Positions 24,863 through 25,425 of a stretch of DNA of 25,425 bases are shown piece after piece; positions within the stretch are counted from its first letter, which is position 1, and each line of letters opens with the position of its first letter. Source of the DNA: JAAYCB01 sp012744395 (GTDB lineage: Bacteria > Planctomycetota > Planctomycetia > Pirellulales > Thermoguttaceae); assembly GCA_028703175.1 (NCBI GenBank), contig JAQVNJ010000093.1, positions 1-25,425 on the forward strand, given 5' to 3'. The position numbers and the translations under genes are program-made. The notes below the pieces were generated by a model. That model made no database searches. It saw only the letters and a list, made by a program, of their open reading frames with translations, and had not been told where the DNA came from.

Positions 24863-25425
24863 TCACGCCCGCGTAGTCGCGCGCGCCCCTTCGCTCCGTG
24901 CGGATCGTTGTTCTCCCCTCTTCTCTTCCGCGTGTTCGCCCTTTCGCGTTTTCGCGATGAGCTTTCCGAGAGGATCGCATGATGTTCGAGTTGAGGGAAT
25001 ATGAGCGGCGGAGTCTGGACGCGCTGGCGCGTGGCCGTGGAGAGCGCCCCCGCGCCGCCAGGCGTTCAGCCGCCCGTGGTCGCGCCAGTGGGCCCAGTCG
25101 GCGAAGATCGCGTTCTGCGGCAGCGAGGGGGAGCCATTGCCGTGGATCGCGTTGGGCCGGCGGTAGTTGGCCGTGCTCTCGGTCCGCGTCGCGTAGGGCG
25201 CCAGGGGGAGCTCGCCAAGCGCGCCCAGCTCCTGCGCCAGATCAGCGGCCGCCGCCAGGTCGGCCGGCGCGATCAGCGAGCCGGTCGGCATCCGCCCGAT
25301 CGTGTCGCTGGCCGAGGTGTTCGACGTGCGCCCCATCGGCACGCCGGTCTCGTAGCCGTAAAGCCCGCCGCACCCACACCCGCAGCCGCACCCGTCGTCG
25401 AGGCCGCCGCTGAGCGTGCCGGAAC
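24863..25425 (-). CDS. unrecognised protein, C-terminal part (5' end outside window)
   Basis: The minus-strand frame is open from the right edge to a TGA at 24863, giving about 187 visible residues. No family is recognised. The visible part opens with LSGGLDDGCGCGCGCGGLYG, a run of alternating Cys and Gly, then a Thr/Ser-rich piece, an Ala-rich helix (LIAPADLAAAADLAQELG) and PNAIHGNGSPSLPQNAIFADW. Third codon positions are almost all G or C from the edge to about 25060, which supports a real gene. After that the codon pattern breaks down into Arg/Glu/Lys-rich sequence, so the true end may lie near 25050 with a frameshift or an unusual tail beyond. The Cys-Gly run could be structural or metal-binding; the protein could be surface-located, but no signal is visible because the start is missing. 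Confidence 0.45.
   Translation of the reverse strand, partial: SGTLSGGLDDGCGCGCGCGGLYGYETGVPMGRTSNTSASDTIGRMPTGSLIAPADLAAAADLAQELGALGELPLAPYATRTESTANYRRPNAIHGNGSPSLPQNAIFADWAHWRDHGRLNAWRRGGALHGHAPARPDSAAHIPSTRTSCDPLGKLIAKTRKGEHAEEKRGEQRSARSEGARATTRA

Noticed and set aside
24504..24980. Minus-strand frame of 158 codons in the leader of the export operon
   Set aside because: Codon use is irregular, composition is Arg-rich and no motif is seen. The region reads better as non-coding DNA.

Overview
The window looks like a chromosomal segment of a GC-rich planctomycete, most likely of the Pirellulales type. This rests on a run of six exported sulfatases, a DUF4058 protein, a planctomycete-style acetyl-xylan-esterase-like protein of about 710 residues, strong G/C preference at third codon positions, and a Wza/BY-kinase/Wzy polysaccharide module. 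The lineage is an inference from gene content. No rRNA, tRNA, CRISPR array, transposase or integrase was recognised.

Left edge, plus strand (1-1861): the 3' part of rpoN (sigma-54), then a GDP-mannose pyrophosphorylase gene (manC type).

Centre, minus strand (1908-15411): a block of nine genes read right to left. It contains a two-part alpha/beta hydrolase or esterase, a Tat-exported beta-propeller protein resembling oligogalacturonate lyases, six sulfatases of clearly different sequence types, and a 77-residue exported protein not visible to family recognition. All carry export signals. Together they look like a periplasmic or surface system that strips sulfate and ester groups, and possibly uronic acid units, from a complex sulfated polysaccharide. 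No glycoside hydrolase, transporter, regulator or formylglycine-generating enzyme lies in the window, so those partners must be elsewhere.

Middle right: a DUF4058 gene (minus, 15506-16279), a UbiA/MenA-type prenyltransferase (plus, 16412-17305) and kdsB, making CMP-Kdo (plus, 17471-18271). The kdsB 3' end overlaps the convergent wzy-like gene by 55 bases.

Right, minus strand (18217-24457): an exopolysaccharide operon read right to left as outer-membrane export lipoprotein (Wza/OPX), BY-type tyrosine autokinase with Wzz domain and a striking Tyr-Gly tail, and an O-antigen-ligase/polymerase-like membrane protein with a long C-terminal TPR-like region. Its 405-base leader holds a good sigma-54 (-24/-12) promoter match, notable because rpoN lies at the other end of the window. 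ManC and KdsB would provide activated sugars for surface polysaccharide, although no glycosyltransferase is in view. At the right edge is the end of an unrecognised minus-strand gene with a Cys-Gly-rich stretch.

Overall the region pairs enzymes for dismantling foreign sulfated polysaccharide with enzymes for building and exporting the cell's own polysaccharide.
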